Below, piece after piece: positions 7,601-15,820 of a stretch of DNA of 64,000 nucleotides. Position numbers and translations under genes: made by a program. This stretch comes from Spirochaetaceae bacterium (GTDB lineage Bacteria > Spirochaetota > Leptospiria > Leptospirales > Leptonemataceae), in the NCBI GenBank assembly GCA_002730875.1, contig PCBI01000002.1, positions 1-64,000 on the forward strand, given 5' to 3'. The notes under the pieces were generated by a model that saw nothing but the letters and a program-made list of their open reading frames with translations, searched no databases and was not told where the DNA came from. Positions within the stretch are counted from its first letter, which is position 1. Each line of letters begins with the position of its first letter.

Positions 7601-8989
7601 ATGTCCGACTCCCTAAAACGAAAACTTGGCATCTGGACCGCAACTTTTGCTGTATTTGCCAGCATGATTGGTTCCGGCATCTTCGGAAACACCGGAATGG
7701 TTCAGCAGTTCGTGGGCGACCCATTGATGGTCATGTTCCTGTGGTTCTTCTACGGCCTGGTCGCCATAGCGGGAGCGCTAACCTATTCAGAATTGGCCGC
7801 CCGAATGCCGGAAGCAGGGGGCGAATACGTCTATCTCCGAAAAACGTTTGGACCGCTATGGGGGTTCCTGTCGGGCTGGGTTTCCCTTATAGCTGGATTC
7901 TCGGCGCCCGCGGCCATTGCTGCCTTCCTGTCCGCCGATTACCTTACGGCGCTGCTCAAGGGGGCTTTTCCTGGCTATGCAATCACCGATCTCTTCGTAA
8001 ACGGAAAATGGTCTGTGATGCTCATTGGATGGGAGCTTTCCATTACAGCAAAGCAGATCTATGCGATCGGACTTATCCTACTTTTTAGCGTGTTTCATGG
8101 AGTCGGCGTTAAGAAAGGCGGTTGGATTCAGAATGCGCTTACCGTGATCAAGCTGGCCATTGTCCTCCTGTTTCTGATCGCCGGTATGTTTGCCATCTTC
8201 TTTGCGGAAGGACCTGTGCATGATCCGTTCCGTTCGGACGGTATCCAATGGGGCGGCGTTGGGATCGGACTTCTGTGGGTGCTATTTGCATACAGCGGCT
8301 GGAACGGCGCATCATACCTGGCAGGAGAGATCGAAAACCCGGAACGCAATGTTCCCCGAGCGATGATGTGGGGCACGCTACTAACGGCCATACTGTATGT
8401 GGCTCTGAATCTGATGTACTATCTGGCGGTTCCATCGGATGACTTCGAAGGAAAATTCACAGTAGCTTCGATCATTTCCACGAAACTATTTGGGCCGGAG
8501 ATATCGGTCTTTTTCAACGTTTGTTTCTGTTTGATACTCCTATCAACTCTGTCGGCACAGATAATGATCGGTCCCCGCGTGTACTACGCCATGGCGAAGG
8601 ATGGTCTATTCTTTAAATTTGCCAGCGAAGTACACCCCAAGTTCGAAACACCTCTGTATTCAATCATAATACAGGGAGTCCTTTCGGTGATCTACATTCT
8701 TACCAACAGCTACTATGATGTGATGACCTTTATGGGCTTTTCGCTCTCCATTTTTCCATTCCTGACAGTGATTGGGCTATGGAAACTGCGCAAGAACGCT
8801 CCCGAGGCGCCCTACAAGGTTCCCTTCTTTCCGGGAACGCCATTATTCTTTCTGGCAATAAGCGTGGTAATTATGGCCACCAGCGCGTATCATGATCCCT
8901 GGAACTCCTTGAAAGCCGTGGGGGGAATCGTGGTCGGAGCGATCATTTACGCGCTCTGGCAGTACTGGCATCGTCAACGAAGGGCCTAG
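7601..8989 (+). CDS. APC-family amino-acid permease
   Basis: 462 aa inner-membrane transporter with about 12 hydrophobic helices. The N-terminus shows the APC core motif MIGSGIFGNTG in unwound helix 1, followed by YGLVAIAGALTYSELAARMPEAGGEYVYL, the conserved helix 2 to 3 region (only partly quoted: SELAARMPEAGGEYVYL). Helix 6 reads FAYSGWNGASYLAGEIENP, as in SteT/YfnA/LAT-like members. It probably imports or exchanges neutral amino acids by cation symport or antiport. The ATG at 7601 has only a weak purine-rich box (agaag). Substrate cannot be predicted from sequence alone. Confidence 0.88.
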   Translation: MSDSLKRKLGIWTATFAVFASMIGSGIFGNTGMVQQFVGDPLMVMFLWFFYGLVAIAGALTYSELAARMPEAGGEYVYLRKTFGPLWGFLSGWVSLIAGFSAPAAIAAFLSADYLTALLKGAFPGYAITDLFVNGKWSVMLIGWELSITAKQIYAIGLILLFSVFHGVGVKKGGWIQNALTVIKLAIVLLFLIAGMFAIFFAEGPVHDPFRSDGIQWGGVGIGLLWVLFAYSGWNGASYLAGEIENPERNVPRAMMWGTLLTAILYVALNLMYYLAVPSDDFEGKFTVASIISTKLFGPEISVFFNVCFCLILLSTLSAQIMIGPRVYYAMAKDGLFFKFASEVHPKFETPLYSIIIQGVLSVIYILTNSYYDVMTFMGFSLSIFPFLTVIGLWKLRKNAPEAPYKVPFFPGTPLFFLAISVVIMATSAYHDPWNSLKAVGGIVVGAIIYALWQYWHRQRRA

Positions 8990-9124
8990 CCTCCCGGTGG
9001 GATACGTCGGTTTCGGCGATGCCTTTGAAGGGCGCCCCGTTATCGGCACTGGACCTCCGGTATAATGAAGCATAGCCCATGTTTCATCAATAGGCGGTGG
9101 ACCGGGCCTGCCATCCGGCGTAAC

Positions 9125-9144
9125 GCCCGGGCGCGGGCCCTTTT
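9125..9144 (+). terminator. Short GC-rich terminator between convergent genes
   Basis: gcccg (9125-9129) pairs with cgggc (9134-9138) around ggcg, followed by cc and four T residues. It lies between the permease gene and the convergent small gene at 9153-9491 and would end plus-strand transcription. Confidence 0.5.
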
Positions 9145-9152
9145 ACGGCTTG

Positions 9153-9491
9153 TTAAACGTAGCCATAGGAGTGCAGCTTTTCCTTGAGAAAACCGCTGGC
9201 CTCCGGACTTTCAATCATGTCCAAATGGAATGCCGGATGGGAGCCCGGCCGCGAGATTCTACTTGCTTTTATGGTAAGAAAGGGACAGGCCTTTTGTTCC
9301 AGAATGGCAAAGCTTTCCAGATCTTCCATCTGTAGCTCTTCAGAAGAATCTAGAATCAATCTGTAGCCGCCGCTAACCGGTTCTACGGACGAAAAGGCAG
9401 CATGGACAAGCCGGGCACATCTTTTGTATTCTTCGATCTGCTCGTTCGTGAAACCTTCGAAACTGGCATCCATTCGCTTGTCCTGATCCAT
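9153..9491 (-). CDS. Small conserved hypothetical protein with CPF motif
   Basis: 112 aa, acidic and soluble. The layout, a helix (TNEQIEEYKRCARL), a strand pair (GGYRLILDSS), then EDLESFAILEQKACPFLTI and a C-terminal helix (EASGFLKEKL), resembles a widespread family of small uncharacterised bacterial proteins whose members carry an E-x-x-CCPF-like motif; here it is KACPFL with one Cys. That resemblance is from memory and not tested. It is a single gene, convergent to the permease. Function is unknown. Confidence 0.6.
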   Translation of the reverse strand: MDQDKRMDASFEGFTNEQIEEYKRCARLVHAAFSSVEPVSGGYRLILDSSEELQMEDLESFAILEQKACPFLTIKASRISRPGSHPAFHLDMIESPEASGFLKEKLHSYGYV

Positions 9492-9691
9492 AACGGTCGC
9501 AAGTTTAGCAACGTCGGGCCGAAGGTAGCAAGCAAATTCCTCTGAACGGCAGTTGTTTCAGCTGGGCCGGCGGTCTTTTTCGGGGCAGGCGGTACGCAGG
9601 TATGGATTCGAAAGAAACTCCCTGGTAGCCCCATGGGAGCTCATGCCATTTATCCGGCGTCGATTTCGTGGAGCCATGAGCGGAAAAAGGA

Positions 9692-9721
9692 TTGAAATTC
9701 TGCGCCTGGCAGTCTGATACT
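9692..9721 (+). promoter_or_regulatory. Sigma-70-like promoter for the 9763 gene
   Basis: ttgaaa (9692-9697) is followed after 17 bp by tgatac (9715-9720), or after 18 bp by gatact. Predicted initiation near 9728 gives a leader of about 35 nt with the ribosome binding site aggagg. No other gene precedes on this strand. Confidence 0.5.
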
Positions 9722-9762
9722 ATCGGTTTCACGGCAGACCAGGTCTGCGACAGGAGGATCAA

Positions 9763-10608
9763 ATGTCACAAAAAGCCAACGAAATGCTTTCCGATTATCA
9801 ACAGGACGACTTTACCGTAAAGCTGCTATCCAGTCTGGATTCCATCGTTCCGGGCTCGCCCGGCTTCAAGTTCTACAACAGCTTTGAAGACGGCGTCAAA
9901 GCCTATGTTCCGGATGCAACTCCAGAAGTAATCGAAAAAGCCCGTCAGATCGCCGAGTCCGAAGAGATGATGGATGCCCTCAAAGTCATGGGCTACATTG
10001 ATACCAGCGACAAAGTGATCGCCGGTTATGCAGGCATCAAGAACGTACTCAGCCTTTTCGGCGGCGGCGGAGGCGCGAAGAAGCGCACTTTCGAATCCGA
10101 TCCGCAGCAAGCGCTGGATGCCGGTGTGAAGGCTCTGGCCATCGCCTACGCGGTGTACAAACTCATTCCTGGCGGAGTCTCGGAGAAAGTAAACGAATTC
10201 AAGAGTCTGGATACGGGCAAAGAAATGGCCATCTATTTTGCTTCTATTGAAGTGGCTCTTCCCTTCCTGGATAACGCTGTAGAAGGCGGCGCCGGTCTGA
10301 TTCAGAAGCTAATGAAGTCGAATAGCGGAATTACAGACAAGTTCGGAAGTCTCGCTGGCGGCGGGGCTGCGCAGGCTACCGAAATGCTGAACTCGCTTTC
10401 CGGTCCCCTGGATTCCTACATTGGAGTCGCCAAGGACCATGCGGGTACCATCGCAGACAAAGTGAAGTCCTATCTGCCGGCTGCGGCCAATGTTGCCGAC
10501 TCGGCCACCGGCGCTGTTGCTACCGGAGCGGATCTTCTACCTGTCTGGACTTTTCTGGGCGCCCGCCTGGTTACAGAGGTGGCTGCGAAGCGCGCAGCTG
10601 CTGGCTAA
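9763..10608 (+). CDS. Hypothetical helical protein with glycine-rich segment
   Basis: 281 aa, start ATG behind aggagg with good spacing. I do not recognise the family. It is rich in Ala, Gly, Asp and Lys and is predicted mostly helical. A glycine stretch FGGGGGAKKRTFE near residue 100 separates an N-terminal acidic region, beginning MSQKANEMLSDYQQ, from a more hydrophobic central helix (ALDAGVKALAIAYAVYKLIP). A second Gly/Ala segment (SLAGGGAAQATEML) lies near residue 205, and the C-terminus is Ala-rich and amphipathic. No signal peptide is visible. It stands alone behind its own promoter with a strong ribosome binding site, which suggests appreciable expression. Confidence 0.75.
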   Translation: MSQKANEMLSDYQQDDFTVKLLSSLDSIVPGSPGFKFYNSFEDGVKAYVPDATPEVIEKARQIAESEEMMDALKVMGYIDTSDKVIAGYAGIKNVLSLFGGGGGAKKRTFESDPQQALDAGVKALAIAYAVYKLIPGGVSEKVNEFKSLDTGKEMAIYFASIEVALPFLDNAVEGGAGLIQKLMKSNSGITDKFGSLAGGGAAQATEMLNSLSGPLDSYIGVAKDHAGTIADKVKSYLPAAANVADSATGAVATGADLLPVWTFLGARLVTEVAAKRAAAG

Positions 10609-10801
10609 GTCAGAAGCGCTGGCAAAGCGATAGACGCGACAGACGCGATAGATCGTTTGCCAACTCCTTCTGTGTTTCCGGCGCACCAATCGGCCCCGGT
10701 AAACATTCATATCTTTGTATTGGGTCGGCCCCTGATAACGGGGCCGGCTTCGCAAAGCCCTTCCTGAATCCCCCGGGTTTGCTTTGGTTCGGAAATTCCA
10801 G

Positions 10802-11170
10802 ATGCCAGACATTACAATGAAAGACATATTACTTCTGGTACTGGGAGTTTTCTTTGTTCTGAACGGAATCAACCACTTGATCAACACTCATGTGTACAAG
10901 AAATACGCCGCGAAGCGCGGGCTCATCCACCCTGCCTTTATGGTTCGCGCCAGCGCCATCGTATTGATCCTGGGGGGCGCTAGTTTAATCCTCAGAGAAT
11001 GGATGCAATGGGGCATTGCCGCACTGGCCGTATTCCTGGTGCTTGCCTGCGTTCTGGTCCATCGGTTCTGGGAGGAGGAGGATCGGGATTCCCGACTATC
11101 GGAAGGAATGCATCTGGCCAAGAACCTGCTTATTCTCACCGAACTGGCCTACATCTACTCCAGTCTGTAA
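10802..11170 (+). CDS. Small four-helix membrane protein, DoxX-like
   Basis: About 122 aa with four predicted transmembrane helices, the first ILLLVLGVFFVLNGINHLI. The NGINH motif in helix 1 followed by further short helices is reminiscent of DoxX/DoxD-like membrane proteins, but the match is weak. The frame opens with TTG at 10784; ATG at 10802 starts a protein beginning MPDITMKD, close before the first helix. It precedes a CopZ-like gene by about 107 bp on the same strand and may be cotranscribed. Function is unknown. Confidence 0.65.
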   Translation: MPDITMKDILLLVLGVFFVLNGINHLINTHVYKKYAAKRGLIHPAFMVRASAIVLILGGASLILREWMQWGIAALAVFLVLACVLVHRFWEEEDRDSRLSEGMHLAKNLLILTELAYIYSSL

Positions 11171-11277
11171 GTCTTTATCTCCTGACCGGGGCCAGCAATG
11201 GAATCGCTGCGTTCGGCTCCATACCCGCCCGGGGTTCCGGGATTGACGCCGGGGCCGGTACTTCGCAACTTAACAGT

Positions 11278-11478
11278 ATGGATATTCAAGTAGAAGGTAT
11301 GAGCTGTCAGCATTGCGTAAAGAGCGTCACCGAAGCGGTGAAATCCGTGGCCTCAGAGGCCTCCGTGGATGTAAGTCTGGACTCGGGGGTCGTGCGAATT
11401 GACGGCGCCAGCGAAGAACAGCGTCCGGCTATCCAGGATGCCATCGTGGACCAGGGTTACGAAATCGCCGCCGGCTAG
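11278..11478 (+). CDS. CopZ-like heavy-metal-associated (HMA) protein
   Basis: 66 aa, a single HMA domain. The metal site is GMSCQHC (M-x-C-x-x-C) at residues 8-14, followed by helix VKSVTEAVKSV and strands typical of the ferredoxin-like beta-alpha-beta-beta-alpha-beta fold, ending DQGYEI as in copper chaperones. Such proteins carry Cu(I) to P-type ATPases, or are stand-alone relatives of those domains. The start is ATG at 11278, which gives exactly one domain; the longer frame upstream has no domain-like content. No P1B ATPase lies in the window, so the partner is elsewhere. Confidence 0.88.
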   Translation: MDIQVEGMSCQHCVKSVTEAVKSVASEASVDVSLDSGVVRIDGASEEQRPAIQDAIVDQGYEIAAG

Positions 11479-11588
11479 GCGTTGCACCCGGAGTCGGTTC
11501 TGAAACCGACGGTTTCAGGGGATTGGAAGGCCAGAAGCAGGCTGCGAATGCTGGCTCGTCTGTGTTGTCGAGCGGCGGCGAGCCCTTG

Positions 11589-11936
11589 CTAATCGCCGGA
11601 TTCTCGGGCCAGGCTCAGGGATATCAAGCTTTCCGGGATCTCCATGGGCGATTCGAATTCGATTCCGGCGAACACATAGGGTGTCTGTTCTATCTTGCGG
11701 ACTGAAAACCAGACTGTTTTGCCTTTGAATGGAAACTCCAGGCGAATCCCCTGGCCAATCACTATGCCTGTTACCGACTGTTTGGCCTGCATGGCCGGCT
11801 GGTCCACTGGCAGCACCACACACAACCCATGCTCCGAAATATTGAAAAGATAGCCGTTGGCCTCGTCCAGTTTCACCTCAAACTGGCCCAGATCTTTCGG
11901 CGCTCGGCGTTCACTTCGGCGGTCGGCAGCATCCAC
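11589..11936 (-). CDS. PilZ-domain protein
   Basis: 115 aa consisting of one PilZ domain. The cyclic-di-GMP binding signature is present in both parts: the arginine motif RRSERRAP (RxxxR) at residues 6-13 and NISEHGL (D/N-x-S-x-x-G) at about 32-38. Later strands (GIRLEFPFKGKTVWFSVRKI and YVFAGIEFESP) fit the PilZ barrel. It is probably a cytosolic c-di-GMP receptor, and the window also encodes a c-di-GMP phosphodiesterase candidate (51145-53070). The start is GTG at 11936. It stands alone between convergent and divergent neighbours, and its target is unknown. Confidence 0.82.
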   Translation of the reverse strand: MDAADRRSERRAPKDLGQFEVKLDEANGYLFNISEHGLCVVLPVDQPAMQAKQSVTGIVIGQGIRLEFPFKGKTVWFSVRKIEQTPYVFAGIEFESPMEIPESLISLSLARESGD

Positions 11937-12025
11937 AGTACGAATCTAACCTGGAGTGTAGTGATTTCAATTCATATTTGTGTGCAGACCCGGGTTCATT
12001 GTGGAGCCCGGTTTCTGGCCGCGGT

Positions 12026-12766
12026 TTAGTCCGGCAAAATCCGCTGGATCAGGTCCGGGATCTCTTCGGGCCGGCCTACAATGAATTCCGGATCGGTGTC
12101 CGGCTTCTGATCATAGTATCCATAGGCTGCCCAGACGGAAGCCACGCCGGCCGCTTTTGCGGCCTTGATGTCTCCGGCAGAATCGCCTACCATCACCGTT
12201 CGTTGCTTCACCGTATCCAGGGGAAGGGCCAGTCGCTCTGCGATGGTCTGCATCCCTGTTTCAATGGGCAGCGCGGAAGGCTTGCTTTCCGGCAGCGTAT
12301 CGCCGCCATAGATAAGCGAAAAGAAATCGAATATGTTCAGCTTCTCCAGAAGCAGTCGTGACAGGGATTCGGGTTTATTGGTGTAGAGGGCGAGGATGTA
12401 TTTTTCAGATAGAGTCTTCAGAGCTTCTTCCATGCCCGGATAGCACTTTGTATGGGCCACAATCCTCTGGCTGTATTCCAGCTGGTAGAGCTCGGCCAGC
12501 GAATCCAGGATCTGGGATTCATCCCTGGCTGATTTGGACAGAAGTTCCGGGTTCTCGAAAACCTCCGGGAAGCACTGCCGATAAAGATGTTCCATACCCC
12601 GCATTACGTGGGGAAACATGGATTGTTCTTTTTGAATGGAAAGATCTAGCCGGCTTCGCACTGCATTTGCGGAACCGGCCATATCCAACCGACTGTCTTC
12701 AATCGTACCATCCAGATCCAGAAAGATAAGACCAAGAAAGCCTTTCTCTTTCGGACTTTCAGGCAT
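12026..12766 (-). CDS. HAD-superfamily phosphatase, phosphoglycolate phosphatase-like
   Basis: 246 aa. All four HAD motifs are visible: DLDGT (motif I, catalytic Asp about residue 17), YTNK (motif II), a Lys in ESKPS (motif III) and MVGDSAGDIKAAKAAG (motif IV). The helical cap between motifs I and II puts it in the Gph/pyrophosphatase PpaX subgroup. It hydrolyses small phosphomonoesters; the substrate is not certain. It overlaps the upstream cupin gene by 8 bp and is the last gene of the histone-cupin-HAD operon. Confidence 0.85.
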   Translation of the reverse strand: MPESPKEKGFLGLIFLDLDGTIEDSRLDMAGSANAVRSRLDLSIQKEQSMFPHVMRGMEHLYRQCFPEVFENPELLSKSARDESQILDSLAELYQLEYSQRIVAHTKCYPGMEEALKTLSEKYILALYTNKPESLSRLLLEKLNIFDFFSLIYGGDTLPESKPSALPIETGMQTIAERLALPLDTVKQRTVMVGDSAGDIKAAKAAGVASVWAAYGYYDQKPDTDPEFIVGRPEEIPDLIQRILPD

Positions 12767-13160
12767 TCCCTTTATAGCCTCCGGCAGTCTTTAGCTGTTC
12801 TACGCTGCCCTGGCCGTCTCCGTGCTCGGTAACGCTTCTTTTTCCGTCCCTGGAGCCTTTGAAGGCTGTGAAGGGACGAGGATTATGGGAGCGCACTTCA
12901 TGGGGAATTCCGGCCGGGACTATAAGAATATCCCCGGCCTCAATGGTTACCGGGCCGTCCTCAAAGTGAAAGGTGATAACCCCGTCCACAGCGCCACGAA
13001 TTTCATCGTAATCATGGCTGTGCATGCTTCTTTCGAACCAGGGGTCACAGGTTTGCAGATCATATACTTCAAACCCGAAGCCTTCCAGCTCCCGGGAAAC
13101 CGATTCCTCGGTGGGAGCCTCTTTGTGGGGCCATTTGATAACTTTTACTCCAGCAGGCAT
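12759..13160 (-). CDS. Cupin-domain protein
   Basis: About 133 aa, one small beta-barrel of the cupin_2 type. The metal-binding motifs are visible: HSHDYDEIRGAVDG (motif 1, HxH-x-E spacing) and PAGIPHEV (motif 2 with the final His). The frame is open for 48 more codons upstream, but this would run across the neighbouring histone gene, so ATG at 13160 (MPAGVKVIK) is the start. It lies 23 bp behind the histone gene and overlaps the HAD phosphatase gene. It could be a metal-dependent enzyme or ligand sensor; nothing in the sequence decides. Confidence 0.8.
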   Translation of the reverse strand: MPAGVKVIKWPHKEAPTEESVSRELEGFGFEVYDLQTCDPWFERSMHSHDYDEIRGAVDGVITFHFEDGPVTIEAGDILIVPAGIPHEVRSHNPRPFTAFKGSRDGKRSVTEHGDGQGSVEQLKTAGGYKGNA

Positions 13161-13183
13161 ATATATCTCGCTGTTAGAAACTC

Positions 13184-13369
13184 TTAGAAATCGTGGGGAC
13201 GGAGAGTGGACCTTTTGTTGTCCTTTGTTCTTTGAATAGCAGCGTCGATGATTTCGTACACTTTCTTGTTCAGTTCTTCCACAGCATCCGCAGACACCAT
13301 GCATCCCTGAGATTTAATGTAGGCGCGGGTTTTGCTCGCCACTACCAATTGTTCTTTTTCTTCAGACAT
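13184..13369 (-). CDS. Bacterial histone-fold protein
   Basis: 61 aa. The pattern VASKTRAYIKSQGCMVSADA, VEELNKKVYEIIDAAIQRT and NKRSTLRPHDF matches a single minimal histone fold: short helix 1, long helix 2 and a helix 3 that begins with the R-x-T-L-x-x-x-D/H-D/F pairing seen at the end of bacterial histones. Bacterial histones of this size are known from Bdellovibrio (Bd0055) and Leptospira, where they are abundant DNA-binding proteins. The start ATG has a strong ribosome binding site (aaggaga, complement of about 13376-13382) with 6-nt spacing. It is the first gene of an apparent operon with the cupin and HAD genes. Homology is judged by pattern and not computed. Confidence 0.85.
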   Translation of the reverse strand: MSEEKEQLVVASKTRAYIKSQGCMVSADAVEELNKKVYEIIDAAIQRTKDNKRSTLRPHDF

Positions 13370-13400
13370 GAGGTTCTCCTTTTTCGTTTACAGGGGAGAC

Positions 13401-13440
13401 CACTGCCGGCATCCAGTGCCGTAGCTCCCTGCGAACAGGG
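13401..13440. other. Two adjacent small hairpins in the histone/galE divergent region
   Basis: cactg/cagtg (13401-13405 and 13414-13418) and ccctg/caggg (13427-13431 and 13436-13440, tetraloop cgaa) are perfect 5-bp stems. They lie in the 122-bp region between the divergent histone and galE starts and would fall in the 5' leader of either transcript. No function can be assigned. Confidence 0.35.
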
Positions 13441-13491
13441 TTTCCTGCAGTCGGGCCGATTTCAAGAGAAATTCGAGGTCATATTAAGAGG

Positions 13492-14472
13492 ATGAAAATC
13501 GGAATTACCGGCGGCGCCGGATACATTGCCTCCCACATTGTTCGGGACCTCCTGGAATCCGGCCATGAACTGGTACTTCTGGACAATTTCGTTACCGGAA
13601 ATCCGCAAAATGTGCCCGATTCGGATTCGGTAATCCTTGTCCAGGGGGATGTAGGTTCCGAGCCGGCCCTGGATCAGTTCCTGGCCCATGAAATGGATAC
13701 GGTATTCCATTTCGCTGCCCTGAAGGCGGCCGGCGAGTCCATGACCGATCCCGTAAAATACAGCGCAAACAACGTCCGGGGCACCTTTTACCTCGTGGAA
13801 CGGATGGTCCGCGCCGGTGTAAACAACCTGGTGTTCAGTTCCAGCGCCGCCGTTTATGGCGCCCCGCAATACGTACCCATCGATGAAGACCATCCGAAGA
13901 GTCCCATCAACTACTACGGTTTTACGAAGCTGATTATGGAACAAAACCTGGAGTGGATGTCACAGCGCACCGATTTAAGGTATGCATCGCTCAGGTACTT
14001 TAACGCGGCTGGCTATGACATTCATGGGCGGGTGCGCGGCCTGGAAAATCAGCCGCAGAACTTGCTTCCCATCGTGATGGAAGTAGCCGCCGGAATGCGA
14101 AGTAATATGCAGCTATTCGGACGGGATTACGACACCAGGGACGGAACGTGCATCCGGGACTACATTCATACGAACGATCTATCCACGGCGCATATCCTTG
14201 CCATGGATTACCTGCGCAAAGAGAAGCAAAGCCTCACGGTGAACCTTGGGTCCGAGCAGGGGTTGACGGTGCAGGAAATTGTGGATGAAGCGCGAAAGGT
14301 TACCGGACACCCCATACCTGTAGAAGACGCTCCGCGCCGACCCGGGGATCCCGCCAGCTTGATTGCCAGCGCGACCAGGGCTCGGGAAGTCCTGGGGTGG
14401 CGGGCAAAACATTCCGACGCTACCACTTTGGTAGAGAGCATGTGGTCGGTGTACAAAGGGGCGATGCAGTAG
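13492..14472 (+). CDS. galE: UDP-glucose 4-epimerase
   Basis: 326 aa extended SDR. Motifs: GITGGAGYIASHIVRDLL (GxxGxxG NAD site), FHFAALKAAGES, SSSAAVYG (catalytic Ser region), NYYGFTK (Tyr-x3-Lys), RYFNAAGYD and RDYIHTNDL, all characteristic of GalE. It interconverts UDP-glucose and UDP-galactose (or the N-acetyl forms) for lipopolysaccharide and other glycans. The length is typical. The ATG follows directly on aagagg, closer than normal for a ribosome binding site; catatt just upstream could be a -10 box that would give a near-leaderless mRNA, but no good -35 is visible. Confidence 0.93.
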   Translation: MKIGITGGAGYIASHIVRDLLESGHELVLLDNFVTGNPQNVPDSDSVILVQGDVGSEPALDQFLAHEMDTVFHFAALKAAGESMTDPVKYSANNVRGTFYLVERMVRAGVNNLVFSSSAAVYGAPQYVPIDEDHPKSPINYYGFTKLIMEQNLEWMSQRTDLRYASLRYFNAAGYDIHGRVRGLENQPQNLLPIVMEVAAGMRSNMQLFGRDYDTRDGTCIRDYIHTNDLSTAHILAMDYLRKEKQSLTVNLGSEQGLTVQEIVDEARKVTGHPIPVEDAPRRPGDPASLIASATRAREVLGWRAKHSDATTLVESMWSVYKGAMQ

Positions 14473-14623
14473 CTACGGCCTCGAGCAAAGAAGCTTCAGG
14501 CTTTTCGGAAAATCAATGATTCTCAGGTTATAGACTGTGTCTCCATCCATAGAACAACCCGTCGATTCGAACATGGTTCAACGCCCTTTCCCCGGAGCTT
14601 CCTGCAGGAAGGCGCGCACAGGA

Positions 14624-15589
14624 ATGCGCTTTTTTTCGACTCGGCAAATACGAACGATCATAAGCGTTTGGGTTTTGCTGATCGGGCTCCTCCACTGTTC
14701 CAGGCAGCAGGATCTGGTTCAAGAAGGGGAAGACTTCCTGGCCGTGGGCGACGTGGACCGGGCCATGGAACGATTTGAACTGGCCTCCAGGATTTCGGAT
14801 TCGCCAGAAAGCCAGGCCGGGATTGGCGTGGTTCTGAGTCTGCGAAGACTGACGTCGGTTACCGGTCTAACAATGATGGAAAAATCCCTGAGTCGTAAGT
14901 TCGATTTCAAGGTTCTTGGGCGATTGTTTACTCTCTATCTTGATATGGGCCTTTCCGGTCGAGCCAGCGAATCCATTGCAGTTACCCGGATTGGTGAAGA
15001 TCGCTATTTTCAGCCAGAAGTAGAAATCCTGCGAAAGACCCTGCAATGCCTGAGCGGTACCCGAAATCTCTCCGGGGACGATATTCGCGGAGTGGAAATT
15101 GAAGATGCCCTCTATGCGGATCGAAAAAGGTCCTATGCTGCCCGATGCGATGTGGCCCGCCTGATCGCATCCATAGAAAGCTATTATCCCTATCGCCTGT
15201 ATCGCGGACGCGGCAACCCGGCAGACGCAGACTATGATCCCGCGTTGTACTTTCTTCTGGAAGAAGAGCAGGGGCAGGCTTTCGAAGCCGGGCAGCAGTC
15301 CTGGAAGAAGCTGCTGGGTCGCGGAGAGTTGACCCGTTGCGAACTGGCGAAGATCTACTCCATACCGCCGAAATTCCTAGACGTAGATAGGGCTAAATGC
15401 AGTCAGAAATACACCGGCTCGCTCATTCTGTTGCGCGAGAAGCCACCCAAATTAAACGAATCGGAATTCTTTCACTTTCCGGACAAATTGTTCGATGACT
15501 CGCAGTTCTATCCGGAATACACTCCGCTACCCGAGTATTACTATCCCGGCGAACCTAACCAGGATATGCCGTTGGACGACCTGCAATAA
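14624..15589 (+). CDS. Putative lipoprotein with TPR-like helices
   Basis: About 321 aa. ATG at 14624 gives a basic N-terminus (MRFFSTRQIR), a hydrophobic helix and the lipobox-like LIGLLHCSR; aggaagg lies 11 nt upstream. The longer frame from 14537 has no signal sequence at its N-terminus. Mature residues VQEGEDFLAVGDVDRAMERF and later helices look like one or two degenerate tetratricopeptide repeats. The C-terminal third is rich in Tyr and Pro (YPEYTPLPEYYYPGEP). Probably anchored in the outer or inner membrane facing the periplasm. No family is recognised, and its function is unknown. Confidence 0.75.
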   Translation: MRFFSTRQIRTIISVWVLLIGLLHCSRQQDLVQEGEDFLAVGDVDRAMERFELASRISDSPESQAGIGVVLSLRRLTSVTGLTMMEKSLSRKFDFKVLGRLFTLYLDMGLSGRASESIAVTRIGEDRYFQPEVEILRKTLQCLSGTRNLSGDDIRGVEIEDALYADRKRSYAARCDVARLIASIESYYPYRLYRGRGNPADADYDPALYFLLEEEQGQAFEAGQQSWKKLLGRGELTRCELAKIYSIPPKFLDVDRAKCSQKYTGSLILLREKPPKLNESEFFHFPDKLFDDSQFYPEYTPLPEYYYPGEPNQDMPLDDLQ

Positions 15590-15652
15590 GCGGTGATCCG
15601 CGGCTTCGTGTAGTGCGGGCCGGAATGGTTCGTCAAAGTGCGTCGGGGGGCG

Positions 15653-15687
15653 GATTTGGCCGGTTAACGGCCCCGGGCCGCCAAATC
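15653..15687 (+). other. 8-bp inverted repeat upstream of carA
   Basis: gatttggc (15653-15660) pairs with gccaaatc (15680-15687) around a GC-rich 19-nt interior. It ends about 100 bp before the predicted carA promoter. It may be the terminator structure of the preceding lipoprotein gene, although no T-run follows. Confidence 0.45.
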
Positions 15688-15786
15688 TCCCTGGTCAATG
15701 GCCCTGCGGCGTTGAAAAGACCCGGCTAAATGTCCATTTCCTGAGTTCAGGGCTGAAATGCCGCCAATAGGGCGCGGAAACGAACC

Positions 15787-15814
15787 TTGACAGTAGGCGA
15801 AAAAACGGTACTCT
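15787..15814 (+). promoter_or_regulatory. Promoter of carA, placed for a leaderless transcript
   Basis: A perfect -35 box ttgaca (15787-15792), a 16-bp spacer and tactct (15809-15814, weak -10). Only six bases separate the -10 box from the carA ATG at 15821, so transcription would begin at or next to the start codon. No Shine-Dalgarno sequence is present. Confidence 0.55.
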
Positions 15815-15820
15815 GGCACC

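Noticed and set aside
9061..9144. Perfect tataat at 9061 followed by a weak terminator at 9125-9144, a candidate small RNA
   Set aside because: The expected -35 region is poor and nothing else supports it.
13161..13304. Cupin frame extended over the histone gene (48 more codons)
   Set aside because: It would duplicate the coding region of the histone in another frame and the cupin fold begins after ATG 13160.
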